This document shows, piece after piece, positions 35,085 to 43,223 of a DNA stretch of 64,000 nt (positions are counted from its first letter, which is position 1; every line of letters begins with the position of its first letter). The stretch lies in the NCBI GenBank assembly GCA_963730405.1, contig CAVSRW010000001.1:248001-312000 (forward strand), read 5' to 3'. The translations under genes and the position numbers were made by a program. The DNA is from Gaiellasilicea sp963730405 (GTDB taxonomy: Bacteria; Actinomycetota; Thermoleophilia; Gaiellales; Gaiellaceae). The notes beneath the pieces were generated by a model. The model worked only from the letters and a program-made list of their open reading frames with translations, searched no databases and had not been told where the DNA came from.

Positions 35085-36484
35085 TCGTCCTCGCCCTCAC
35101 ACGCCTTCTCCGTCTCCTTCCGGAGCCGGCTGATCTCCTTGCGCTCGCCCTGGATCTGCTCCGAGCGGTCGAGGAGCTCGAGGACGCCGTCGCAGCGAGC
35201 GAGCGCGCGGCGGGTGAAAGCGAGGTTGTAGCTCGCGTACGCCTCGGCGAGCTCGCCCGTTCCTGCGAGGCCGGCGACGGCCTGCTCGAGCGGCGGCAGC
35301 GCTTCCTCGTAGCGGCCCGCCTGCATCAGCTCGAAGCCGCGGTCGTTCAGGGTGGCCGGGCTCTCGGTGGGCGGGGCGGTCGTCGGCTCCGGTTCGGCCG
35401 TCGGCTCCGGCGCGGCCGTCGTCGGCGCCGTCGTCACCGTCTGAACGACCGTCGTGCCGGGCAGGGTGACCGTCTCCTTCACCGTCTGCGGTCCGGTCGG
35501 CCCCGTGGGGGCTGACGTCTCGTCGCCTCGCGCGAGCAGTGTGGCCGCCAGCACGCCGGCGAGGAGTGCGGCGCCGAGCAGGAGCAGCAGCAGTGGGAGC
35601 TTCGTCCGTTCGCGGCTCTGTGCGGCGGGGGGAAGTGCCCCCACCTGCGTCGCGCCGGCGGCCCGGTCGAGCGCCTCCCGCAGCGCCTGGACGAACTCGG
35701 ACGCCGACCCGTAGCGGTGCTGGGGGTCCTTCGCCAGCCCCCGGGCGAGGACGTCATCCACCTCCGGCGGCAACTGCGGGTTCGACTCCGAGGCGGGCGG
35801 GATCGGCGCGCTCACGTGTGCCATCGCCTCGGCGGTCGACGACTCGCGCTCGAACGGCCGCTTACCGGTCAGGAGCTCGAACGCGACCACTGCGAGGGCG
35901 TAGAGGTCGCTCGCCGGGGTCGCTCTTTCGCCCCGTGCCTGCTCCGGCGCCAGATACCCGGCCGTGCCGACGACGGTGCCCGCCTCGGTGAAGGAGCCGA
36001 GATCGGCCGCGCTGGCGACGCCGAAGTCGGCCACCTTCACCCGGCCGTCGTCGTCGAGGAGGAGGTTTCCGGGCTTGACGTCGCGGTGGACGATCCCGTG
36101 CGCGTGCGCGGCGTCGAGCGCCGCTGCGGCCTGGCCGAGCCACGCCAGCGAGCGACCCAGCGACTGCGGCCCGTCACCTTCGAGCCGGTCGGCGAGGGAG
36201 CCGCCCGGGAGATACTCCATCACGATGTACGGGCGCCCCTCGTGGTCGCCGACGTCGAAGATCGTGACCGTGTTCGGCGCGTTCGAGAGTCGGGCGACGG
36301 CCAGGGCCTCGCGCGTGAAGCGCCCCCGGATCGCGTCGTTGTCGGCGAACCGGTCGGCGAGCAGCTTGATCGCGACCAGCCGCGCGAGATCGCGGTCCTC
36401 GGCGCGGTAGACCTCGCCCATGCCGCCACGCGCGATCCGCTCCGGGTTCCGGTAGCGGTCGGGAAGGACGCTTCCGTTCATCAC
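35081..36484 (-). CDS. Membrane-anchored Ser/Thr protein kinase (Hanks type, PknB-like)
   Basis: A 467-aa receptor-like kinase. The kinase domain spans ~10-270: ARGGMGEVYRAEDRD glycine loop, VAIKLL lysine, HRDVKPGNLLLD catalytic loop, ADFGVASA metal loop, TAGYLAPEQARG. One membrane segment follows at ~300-322 (LPLLLLLLGAALLAGVLAATLLA in part), then a Thr/Pro-rich linker and a TPR-like extracytoplasmic domain (RGFELMQAGRYEEALPPL). No PASTA repeats are seen. First codon GTG 36484; ATG 36481 is next and equally likely. Confidence 0.92.
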   Translation of the reverse strand: MMNGSVLPDRYRNPERIARGGMGEVYRAEDRDLARLVAIKLLADRFADNDAIRGRFTREALAVARLSNAPNTVTIFDVGDHEGRPYIVMEYLPGGSLADRLEGDGPQSLGRSLAWLGQAAAALDAAHAHGIVHRDVKPGNLLLDDDGRVKVADFGVASAADLGSFTEAGTVVGTAGYLAPEQARGERATPASDLYALAVVAFELLTGKRPFERESSTAEAMAHVSAPIPPASESNPQLPPEVDDVLARGLAKDPQHRYGSASEFVQALREALDRAAGATQVGALPPAAQSRERTKLPLLLLLLGAALLAGVLAATLLARGDETSAPTGPTGPQTVKETVTLPGTTVVQTVTTAPTTAAPEPTAEPEPTTAPPTESPATLNDRGFELMQAGRYEEALPPLEQAVAGLAGTGELAEAYASYNLAFTRRALARCDGVLELLDRSEQIQGERKEISRLRKETEKACEGEDD

Positions 36485-36604
36485 GACCGCCTGCCCGTCG
36501 CGCCCGGGCTGAAAACGCAGTGCCTGTGCGGAGAGGGCATGAATCTTCGGTAAAGAAGCCGTGAGTGCAGGGGTTCTTCCGCTAGCCTCGCGAACGGGTC
36601 AACC

Positions 36605-38192
36605 ATGCGGCTAACGGTCTTTGCTCTCACGTGTCTCGTCCTCGCGCTCGCGGTCTCCGCGCCCGCAGGCATCCACGCGCCCGCCCCGGCCGCTCCGGCC
36701 GCCGTGACCGCGACGACGTTCGTCGTCAGCGGCCGCGGTTGGGGTCACGGCGTCGGGATGAGCCAGTACGGCGCGCTCGGCTACGCCCAGGAAGGCTGGT
36801 CGTACGACGCCATCCTCGGCCACTACTACACGGGCGCCGAGCCGGGGCCGGCGTCGGTCGCGCGCGTCCGCGTCCTCGTCGCGGAGGCGAAGCCGAGCGT
36901 GACGGTCCGCTCGCGCGCGCCGTTCCGCGTCCGCGACGTCTTCGGCAAGACGTATCCGTTGCCGGCGGGGCCTGTGCCGCTCGGACCCGAAGCTGCGCGT
37001 GAACGTCAACGGGACGCCGACGGAGCTCGCCGGCCCGCTGCTCTTCCTGCCCGGCGCGGCGCCGCTCGAGCTCGACCGGCCATACCGCGGCCAGATCGAG
37101 GTCGCGGTCACGGGTCTGAAGCTCGACGCGATCAACGTCGTCGGCCTCGAGCAGTATCTCCAGGGCGTCGTCGCACAGGAGATGCCGAGCTCCTGGCCCG
37201 ACGAGGCCCTGAAGGCCCAGGCGGTCGCCGCACGCTCGTACGCGCTCGCCCATCGGCTGAACGGCAAGACCTTCGACCTCTATGCGGACGTCCGCAGCCA
37301 GGTCTACGGCGGCATTCCAGGCGAGCATCCGCGGACGACGGCGGCGGTGCTCGCGACGAAGGGCGAGGTCCTGCTCTGGCAGGGCAAGCCGATCGACGCG
37401 CTGTTCCACTCGACCTCGGGCGGCACGACCCTCGCGGCAGCCGAGGTGTTCGGCAAGCCGGTGCCCTACCTCGTCGGCGTCGACGATCCGCACAGCGCGC
37501 TCTCGCCGGTCCATCGCTGGGGACCCACACCGGTGGCGGAGGCGACGCTCCGCACGGGGTTGAAGCTGCGCGCGCCGGTGACGGCCGTGACGCTCACCCG
37601 CGGAACGTCCGGCCGGGTCTCGCGCGTGCAGGTGGCGACCGCTGCGGGCGTATCGACGATCAGCGGCGCCGACCTCAGGCGCGCCGGCGGCCTGCGCTCC
37701 ACGTGGATCACGCAGCTCGCCACCCTCTCGCTCGCGCGGCCCGGCGGACCGGTCGTCTACGGGAAGCCCGTCGCGCTGACGGGCCGCGCGGCGGGCGTGA
37801 AGGGCGCCGTCCTGCAGCAGCGGATCGACGGCGCGTGGAAGCAGCTCTCGGCGCCCGCGCTCAAGGCGAGCGTGAAGCTGCTCGCACCGGCGAGCTTCCG
37901 GATCGCGGCGGGCAAGCTCGTCGGCTCCGTGCTGAAGGTGCCGGTTGCTCCGCGCGTGACCGCGCGCGGCGCCGCTCTCGGGATCACCGGTACCGTGAGT
38001 CCTCTCGATCCGGGGACGAAGGTGGAGTTGCAGCGGGAAAGCGAGCGAGGATGGTCCAGCAGCGCCGAGGCGACCACCGGAGCCGAGGGCGAGTACGCCC
38101 TTGCTGCTCCAGAGCCAGGGACCTACCGCGTCAGGGTGGCGCCTGCCCAGGGGTTCGCCGAAGGTCTCTCCGGCCAGATCGAGCTGCGGTGA
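36605..38192 (+). CDS. Secreted SpoIID/LytB-domain protein, interrupted by one frameshift
   Basis: Restored length is 528 aa: signal peptide (LTCLVLALAVSAPAG), then FVVSGRGWGHGVGMSQYGALGYA, the SpoIID hallmark with its HGVGMSQ motif, and, after the shift, VGLEQYLQGVVAQEMPSSWP and SYALAHR. The frame changes near 36990 in a CCC run (removal of one C restores GPKLRVNVNG). SpoIID enzymes are peptidoglycan lytic transglycosylases; in a non-sporulating actinobacterium the role is probably wall remodelling. A C-terminal Ig-like region follows. It is coupled to the subtilase by GTGA. Confidence 0.82.
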
Positions 38193-39808
38193 CCCGCGCG
38201 GCACTCGTGCTCGCGCTGGCGGCGCTGCTCGCACCGCAGGGCGCCGACGCGGCGCGGTATGCGGTCGGCGTCGGCTCCGCCGCCGACCTGCCGCGCCTCC
38301 AGGCCGCGCTGCCCGACGGGGAGAGCCTCGCGCCGATCCCGGCCCTGGTCGTCGAGCGTGCCGCGCCTCCCCGGCTGCGCGAGCTCCCCGGCGCCACCTA
38401 CGTCGAGAGGCTCGGCACGCGGCGCGCCGCCTACATCCCGAACGACGTCCTCGCCGCAAAGCAGTGGCATCTCGAGTTCAACCGGACGTTCGACTTCTGG
38501 GACACACCGACGCCGCTCCCCGCGGTCCGCGTTGCGGTGATCGACTCCGGGATCGACGGAGATCACCCGGATCTCGCCCCGAGGATCGCCGAGGCGAAGA
38601 GCTTCGTCGGCGGTTCGGCCCGCGTGGACGAGGCCGGGCACGGCACGTTCGTCGGCGGCCTGATCGCTGCGGGTGTGAACAACACGGTCGGGATCGCCGG
38701 CGGCGCCTCTTCGGCGGAGCTCCTCGTCGCGAAGGTCGTCGACACCGACGACCTGATCGACGTCGAGGCCGAAGTGAAGGCGATCCGCTGGGCGGTGCAG
38801 AACGACGCCCGCGTGATCAACATGAGCCTCGGCGGCTTCCGCGACCCCCGCGACCCGGACCGCGACGCGTTCTCGCGGCTCGAGGCGGAGACGATCGCCT
38901 GGGCGCACGGGAAGGGCGTCGTCGTCGTGGCGGCGGTGGGGAACAGCACGGAGACGCCGCCCAGGCCGTGGCCGTACGCGAGCTACCCGGCTGCGCTACC
39001 GCACGTGCTCGGCGTCAGCGCGCTCGCGCGCGACGGCTCCGTGCCCGTGTTCTCCCACCGCGACAAGATCTACAACGACATCTCCGCGCCCGGCGTCGGG
39101 ATTCTCTCCACCTTCCCGCGGGCGCTCACGGCCGTGAGCAAGGACTGCGTCGAGCAGGGCTACTCGAGCTGCGCGCCCGACGACTTCCGCAAGGGCCAGG
39201 GCACGTCGTTCGCCGCCCCGCAGGTCAGCGCGGCGGCCGCGGTCCTGATCGCGGTTCGCCCGAGCTTGAACCCCGAGCAGGTGACGGAGCTCCTCACGCG
39301 CACGGCGCACGACGTCAACGGCGCCACGGGCTGTGCGGGCTGTGCGACCCAGCGGGACGCACTCTCCGGATGGGGTCGGCTCGACGTCACGGCGGCGCTC
39401 AAGCAACTCCTCTCGGGCGGCCCGCCGTCGCGCGACCGGCTCGAGCCGAACGACGACGCCGGTGACGACGCTGCGGCGCTGTGGGGCCGCTCGAGCCGGT
39501 TCGAGGCCACACTCGACTTCTGGGACGATCAGAACGACGTCTACGCGATCAAGCTCAAGCGGCAGCAGCGGGTCTATCTCAGCGTTCGCGGGCCGGCGGG
39601 CACCGACACGAACCTGATCCTCTGGCGGCCCGGCACCGAGAAGGTCGACGACCTCGCCTCCCTCGACCTCGTTGCGCGCCAGGCCGCGCGGCCCGGCCCG
39701 CAGGAGTACCTTCCCTACCGGGCGCTCAAGGCCGGCACCTACTACGTGCAGGTCAAGCTCGGCTCGCGCGGCTCGGGCCGCTACCGGCTCACGATCGTCA
39801 AGCGCTGA
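38189..39808 (+). CDS. Secreted subtilisin-like serine protease (S8)
   Basis: A 539-aa exported protease: signal peptide in residues 1-21, an N-terminal propeptide-like region, and the catalytic triad Asp in VAVIDSGIDGDHPDL (~119), His in GHGTFVGGLIA (~151) and Ser in GTSFAAPQVSAAAA (~340). Two Cys pairs (SKDCVEQGYSSC, GCAGC) suggest disulfides. The C-terminal ~110 residues resemble a pre-peptidase beta domain (YYVQVKL). GTG 38189 is inside the SpoIID stop; the pair may act on the cell wall. Confidence 0.9.
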   Translation: MTRAALVLALAALLAPQGADAARYAVGVGSAADLPRLQAALPDGESLAPIPALVVERAAPPRLRELPGATYVERLGTRRAAYIPNDVLAAKQWHLEFNRTFDFWDTPTPLPAVRVAVIDSGIDGDHPDLAPRIAEAKSFVGGSARVDEAGHGTFVGGLIAAGVNNTVGIAGGASSAELLVAKVVDTDDLIDVEAEVKAIRWAVQNDARVINMSLGGFRDPRDPDRDAFSRLEAETIAWAHGKGVVVVAAVGNSTETPPRPWPYASYPAALPHVLGVSALARDGSVPVFSHRDKIYNDISAPGVGILSTFPRALTAVSKDCVEQGYSSCAPDDFRKGQGTSFAAPQVSAAAAVLIAVRPSLNPEQVTELLTRTAHDVNGATGCAGCATQRDALSGWGRLDVTAALKQLLSGGPPSRDRLEPNDDAGDDAAALWGRSSRFEATLDFWDDQNDVYAIKLKRQQRVYLSVRGPAGTDTNLILWRPGTEKVDDLASLDLVARQAARPGPQEYLPYRALKAGTYYVQVKLGSRGSGRYRLTIVKR

Positions 39809-39813
39809 CGTGA

Positions 39814-39831
39814 GCGCGGCGTGAGCCGCGC
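39814..39831. terminator. Bidirectional hairpin between convergent genes
   Basis: GCGCGGC-GTGA-GCCGCGC is a perfect 7-bp stem with a GTGA (GNRA-type) loop, placed 6 bp after the protease stop and 6 bp from the acyltransferase stop. It lacks a T-tract but is well placed to end both transcripts. Confidence 0.5.
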
Positions 39832-39836
39832 ATGAG

Positions 39837-40484
39837 CTAGGCGTTCTCGAGCAATTCCTCGTCGGGGACCTCGCGCAGCACCCGCGCGGGGTTCCCGACG
39901 ACCAGCATCCGCGGCGGGACGTCCTTCGTCACGACGGCGCCGGCCCCGACGAAGGCCTCCTCGCCGATTTCGACGCCCGGGCAGAGGATCGCACCGCCCC
40001 CGACGCGGGCGCCGCGGCGGATCGTCGGGCCCTTGATGTTCCCGAAGCGCTTCTCCGTCCGGCCCATCCAGTTGTCGTTCGTCGTCACCACGCAGGGCGC
40101 GATGAAGACGTCGTCCTCGAGCGTCGAGTAGGCGGTCACGTACGCCTCGGCCTGGATCTTCGTCCGAGCGCCGACACTCGTGTCGTTCTCGATCAGGGAC
40201 CCACGGCCGAGGACGACGTCGTCTCCGACCTCGACCCGCTCGCGCACGCACGACTGGTCGCCGAGGATGACGCGGGCGCCGATCGTGGAGCCGGCGAAGA
40301 CGATCGCGCCCGTCGAGACGATCGTCCCGTCGCCGATCGTCGTCGGGCCGAGCGGCTCCCGCTTCGCGGTCGAGCGCGGCGAGAGCGTCGGCTGCTTGCC
40401 GACGACTGCGCCTTCGAGCACCTTCACGCCCTCGCCGAGGACGGTCCCCTCGTAGACGGTCGCGGTCGGGTGAACGTCAGCCAC
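39837..40484 (-). CDS. Left-handed beta-helix N-acyltransferase (WbpD/WlbB-like)
   Basis: A 215-aa hexapeptide-repeat transferase (repeats such as VLGEGVKVLEGAVVG and IGARVILGD), with TNDNWMGR near residue 137 and the GNPARVLRE ending typical of sugar O/N-acetyltransferases. In the WbpA-B-E-D pathway the homologue acetylates the 3-amino group of a UDP-sugar acid. It overlaps the oxidoreductase gene by 8 bp, supporting a shared pathway, but the aminotransferase (WbpE) is not in the window. Confidence 0.82.
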   Translation of the reverse strand: MADVHPTATVYEGTVLGEGVKVLEGAVVGKQPTLSPRSTAKREPLGPTTIGDGTIVSTGAIVFAGSTIGARVILGDQSCVRERVEVGDDVVLGRGSLIENDTSVGARTKIQAEAYVTAYSTLEDDVFIAPCVVTTNDNWMGRTEKRFGNIKGPTIRRGARVGGGAILCPGVEIGEEAFVGAGAVVTKDVPPRMLVVGNPARVLREVPDEELLENA

Positions 40485-41451
40485 GCAGGGACTCCGTCAG
40501 CCGGTCCAGCGCGCGGACGACCATCGCGCCGTCCTCCGCGACCGAGTGCCGGTCGCCGTCGCCGGCGATCAGGTCGAGGAAGGCCTGGCACTCGAGCCGG
40601 AGCGGCTCGGCCGTGTCGATCTTGGGGATGTGGATGTCGCCCGTGCGCGTCTGCCACTCCCCGTAGCCGGCCGACTGCTTCCACGGCCCCTTCTCGTACA
40701 CGGTCACCTTGCGCTCCAGCTCCATGTCGTCGAAGACGACCATCTTCTCGTTCCCGACGACGGTCATCTTCCGCATCTTGTGGGGGTCGAGCCACGACAG
40801 ATGCATGTGGGCGATCTTGCCGGACGGGAAGCGGAGGTAGCAGAAGACGACGTCCTCGACGCCCTCGTTCAGGAAGTCGCGGCCGTGCGCGGACACCTCG
40901 ACCGGGTCCTCGCCGATCAGCCAGAGGATGACCGAGAGGTCGTGGACGCCGAGCGACCAGAGCGCGTTCTCGTTCGCGCGCACGATCCCGAGGTTCTGCC
41001 GGTTCGTGTAGACGCAGAGCACGTCGCCGAGCGCGCCGGAGTCCACGAGCTCCTTCAGCTTGCGGACGCCCGGGTGGTAGAGCAGCAGGTGGCCGGGCAT
41101 GAGGACGAGGTCGCGCTCGGCGGCAAGCGCGACGAGCTCGTCCATCTCGGCGCCCTTCATCGCCGGCGGCTTCTCGACGAGCACGTGCTTGCCGGCCTCG
41201 AGCGCCCGCTTGGCGAGCTCGTAGTGCGTCGGCACCGGGGTCGCGATCACGACCGCGTCCAGCTCCGGGTCGGCGAGCAGCTCGTCGAAGTCGGCGGTCA
41301 CGCGCGCCCGCGGGTAGCGGGAGGCGAAGGACGCTCGGTTTCCCTCCTCGACGTCGCAGACCCAGGTCAGCTGCGCGAGGTGGTCGAAGTTCCGGGCGAG
41401 GTTCGGGCCCCAGTAGCCGAGCCCGACGAGCCCGACCGTGGTCGCGCTCAT
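40477..41451 (-). CDS. Gfo/Idh/MocA-family sugar oxidoreductase (WbpB/WlbA-like)
   Basis: A 324-aa NAD-dependent dehydrogenase: Rossmann motif VGLVGLGYWGPNLARN, the EKP motif in HVLVEKPPAMKG (catalytic Lys ~98), and the C-terminal domain with NLGIVRANENALWSLGVHDLS, where GVHDL is characteristic. By context it likely oxidises C3 of a UDP-sugar acid made by the adjacent UDP-sugar dehydrogenase. It overlaps both neighbours by 4-8 bp. Confidence 0.87.
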   Translation of the reverse strand: MSATTVGLVGLGYWGPNLARNFDHLAQLTWVCDVEEGNRASFASRYPRARVTADFDELLADPELDAVVIATPVPTHYELAKRALEAGKHVLVEKPPAMKGAEMDELVALAAERDLVLMPGHLLLYHPGVRKLKELVDSGALGDVLCVYTNRQNLGIVRANENALWSLGVHDLSVILWLIGEDPVEVSAHGRDFLNEGVEDVVFCYLRFPSGKIAHMHLSWLDPHKMRKMTVVGNEKMVVFDDMELERKVTVYEKGPWKQSAGYGEWQTRTGDIHIPKIDTAEPLRLECQAFLDLIAGDGDRHSVAEDGAMVVRALDRLTESLRG

Positions 41452-42707
41452 AGCTTCCAGACGGTGTCGCTCTTCCGGCCGCGCTCCCCGGTCGCGTTGC
41501 GGAAGTCGACGATCACGGGGCCGCTCTCGACCAGGGCCTCGTAGTCGATCCCGCTGTGGTCGGTCACGATTGCGATCGCGTCGAAGCGGGAGGGGTCGAG
41601 CGGCACCGACGAGAGGCCGTAGTCGGGCAGCTCCGGGACGTGCGGGTCGTGGTAGGAGACGTTCGCGCCGCCCGTCTCGAGCAGCTCGATCAGCTTGAGC
41701 GCCGGGCTCTCGCGCATGTCGCCGATGTTCGGCTTGTAGGCCACGCCGAGCACGAGCACCTCCGATCCCTTCAGCGACTTCTGCTTGCCGTGGTTGAGCG
41801 CCTGCGAGATCAGCGACCGGCAGTGCCAGGGCATGTTCTCGTTCACCTTGCCCGCCAGCTCGATGAACTCGGTGTAGAAGTCGTACTCCCGCGCCTTCCA
41901 GGTGAGGTAGAAGGGGTCGATCGGGATGCAGTGGCCGCCGAGCCCAGGGCCGGGCTTGAAGCTCATGAAGCCGAACGGCTTCGTCGCGGCGGCGTCGACC
42001 ACCTCCCAGAAGTCGATCTTCATCCGCTCACAGAGTTGCGCCATCTCGTTCACGAGGGCGATGTTCACCGAGCGGAAGATGTTCTCCAGCAGCTTCGTCA
42101 GCTCGGCCGACTCCGGCGAGGTGACCTTGTGCACCGTGTCGACGGCCGATCCGTAGAGCTCGGCGGCGCGGTCGGTGCAGGCGTCGGTGATCCCGCCGAC
42201 GACCTTGGGAACGTTCTTCGTCGTCCAGTCCTCGCGGCCCGGATCGACACGCTCGGGCGAGAAGGCGAGGTTGAAGCCCTCGCCGACCCGAAGCCCCGAG
42301 GCCTCGAGCCGCGGCAGGACCTCCTCGCGCGTCGTGCCCGGGTAGGTGGTCGACTCGAGCACGACCAGGTGGCCCTCTCGCAGCCGCTGCGCGATCTCCT
42401 CGGCGGCGCCCTTGACGATCGAGAGGTCGGGCTCGCGCTGCTTCGAGAGGGGCGTCGGCAGCGCGATCAAGATCGCGTCCGCGTCGCGGAGCTCGTCGTA
42501 GTCGGTGGTCGCGCGAAGGCTGTTGTCGTCGACGAGCCGCTTCAGCACCTCGGACGGCACATCCTCGATGTAGCTCTCGCCCCGGTTCAGCTGCGCGACC
42601 CGCTCGGGGTCGCGATCGACGAGCACGACGGTGCGCCCCGCCTCGGCGAACACCTGGGCGAGCGGAACGCCGACGTAGCCGGCTCCGACAATGGCAACGT
42701 CGGTCAT
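41448..42707 (-). CDS. UDP-N-acetylhexosamine / UDP-sugar 6-dehydrogenase (WbpA/WecC-like)
   Basis: A 419-aa nucleotide-sugar dehydrogenase that oxidises C6 to a carboxylate. N-terminal NAD site VAIVGAGYVGVPLAQVFAEAG; catalytic cysteine in GPGLGGHCIPIDPFYL near residue 257; NIFRSVNIALVNE and AYKPNIGDMRESPAL complete the family pattern, closer to UDP-GlcNAc/ManNAc dehydrogenases than to Ugd. The start ATG 42707 is 9 nt after TACGAT, a probable -10. It leads a three-gene operon for a surface polysaccharide precursor. Confidence 0.9.
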   Translation of the reverse strand: MTDVAIVGAGYVGVPLAQVFAEAGRTVVLVDRDPERVAQLNRGESYIEDVPSEVLKRLVDDNSLRATTDYDELRDADAILIALPTPLSKQREPDLSIVKGAAEEIAQRLREGHLVVLESTTYPGTTREEVLPRLEASGLRVGEGFNLAFSPERVDPGREDWTTKNVPKVVGGITDACTDRAAELYGSAVDTVHKVTSPESAELTKLLENIFRSVNIALVNEMAQLCERMKIDFWEVVDAAATKPFGFMSFKPGPGLGGHCIPIDPFYLTWKAREYDFYTEFIELAGKVNENMPWHCRSLISQALNHGKQKSLKGSEVLVLGVAYKPNIGDMRESPALKLIELLETGGANVSYHDPHVPELPDYGLSSVPLDPSRFDAIAIVTDHSGIDYEALVESGPVIVDFRNATGERGRKSDTVWKL

Positions 42708-42796
42708 CGGCGCGGAATCGTACAGAGCAAAGCCGTTCTCCCGCCCCACCCGTTCGCGGAGGATCGCGCAGCGGGGCGGCTACAATCCGTCGCCGC

Positions 42797-42869
42797 GGGC
42801 CGTTAGCTCAGCTGGTAGAGCAGGGGACTCTTAATCCCAAGGTCGTAGGTTCGATCCCTACACGGCCCA
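42797..42869 (+). tRNA. tRNA-Lys (anticodon CTT)
   Basis: A 73-nt cloverleaf: acceptor GGGCCGT pairs with ACGGCCC (42862-42868), D arm GCTC-AGCTGGTA-GAGC, anticodon loop CTCTTAA with CTT, and T arm GTAGG-TTCGATC-CCTAC, followed by discriminator A. No CCA is encoded. It stands alone, just before the 80-bp repeat array. Confidence 0.97.
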
Positions 42870-42883
42870 TGTCTCCGGCGCAG

Positions 42884-43188
42884 GGTCGGAAATCCGCGGG
42901 AGCGGATTCCCGACCGCGCAAGACCCCTGAAGGGTCGCTTCGCTCCCGGAACTTGCCGTCGCATGCCGCGCAATCCGCAGGAGCGGATCACGCGGCGCGC
43001 AGACCCCTGAAGGGGTCGCTTCGCTCCGGAACTTGCCGTCGCATGCCGCGCAATCCGCAGGAGCGGATCACGCGGCGCGCAGACCCCTGAAGGGTCGCTT
43101 CGCTCCGGAACTTGCCGTCGCATGCCGCGCAATCCGCAGGAGCGGATCACGCGGCGCGCAGACTCCTGGAGGTTCGCTTCGCTCCGGC
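42884..43188. repeat. Array of four ~80-bp hairpin repeats
   Basis: The 354-bp stretch between the tRNA and the kinase gene is filled by repeats. Unit A (42884-42950) is divergent; B (42951-43030), C (43031-43109) and D (43110-43188) begin with ACTTGCCGTCGCATGCCG. B and C differ by one base; D differs at its end. Each unit has a hairpin with an ATCCGC/GCGGAT inner stem and a purine tetraloop (A 42884-42915, B 42965-42996, C 43045-43076, D 43124-43155), then a GACCCCT/AGGGGTC hairpin. An inverted relative lies at 46066-46140. No gene is evident inside. Confidence 0.9.
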
Positions 43189-43211
43189 TCAACCCCGTCG
43201 GCCGCCGTGGC

Positions 43212-43217
43212 GATACT
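43212..43217 (+). promoter_or_regulatory. -10 element of the sensor kinase gene
   Basis: GATACT ends 6 nt before the kinase ATG at 43224, which predicts a transcript starting at the initiation codon. No ribosome-binding site is present. Confidence 0.4.
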
Positions 43218-43223
43218 TCCTGC

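Noticed and set aside
36605..39808. One open frame of 1067 codons spanning the SpoIID and subtilase genes
   Set aside because: The middle third has no protein-like composition and the SpoIID domain continues in another frame from about 36990. The long frame arises because one indel puts the SpoIID N-terminus in frame with the subtilase.
42884..43188. CRISPR array
   Set aside because: The 80-bp units are continuous repeats with no variable spacers, and there are no cas genes.
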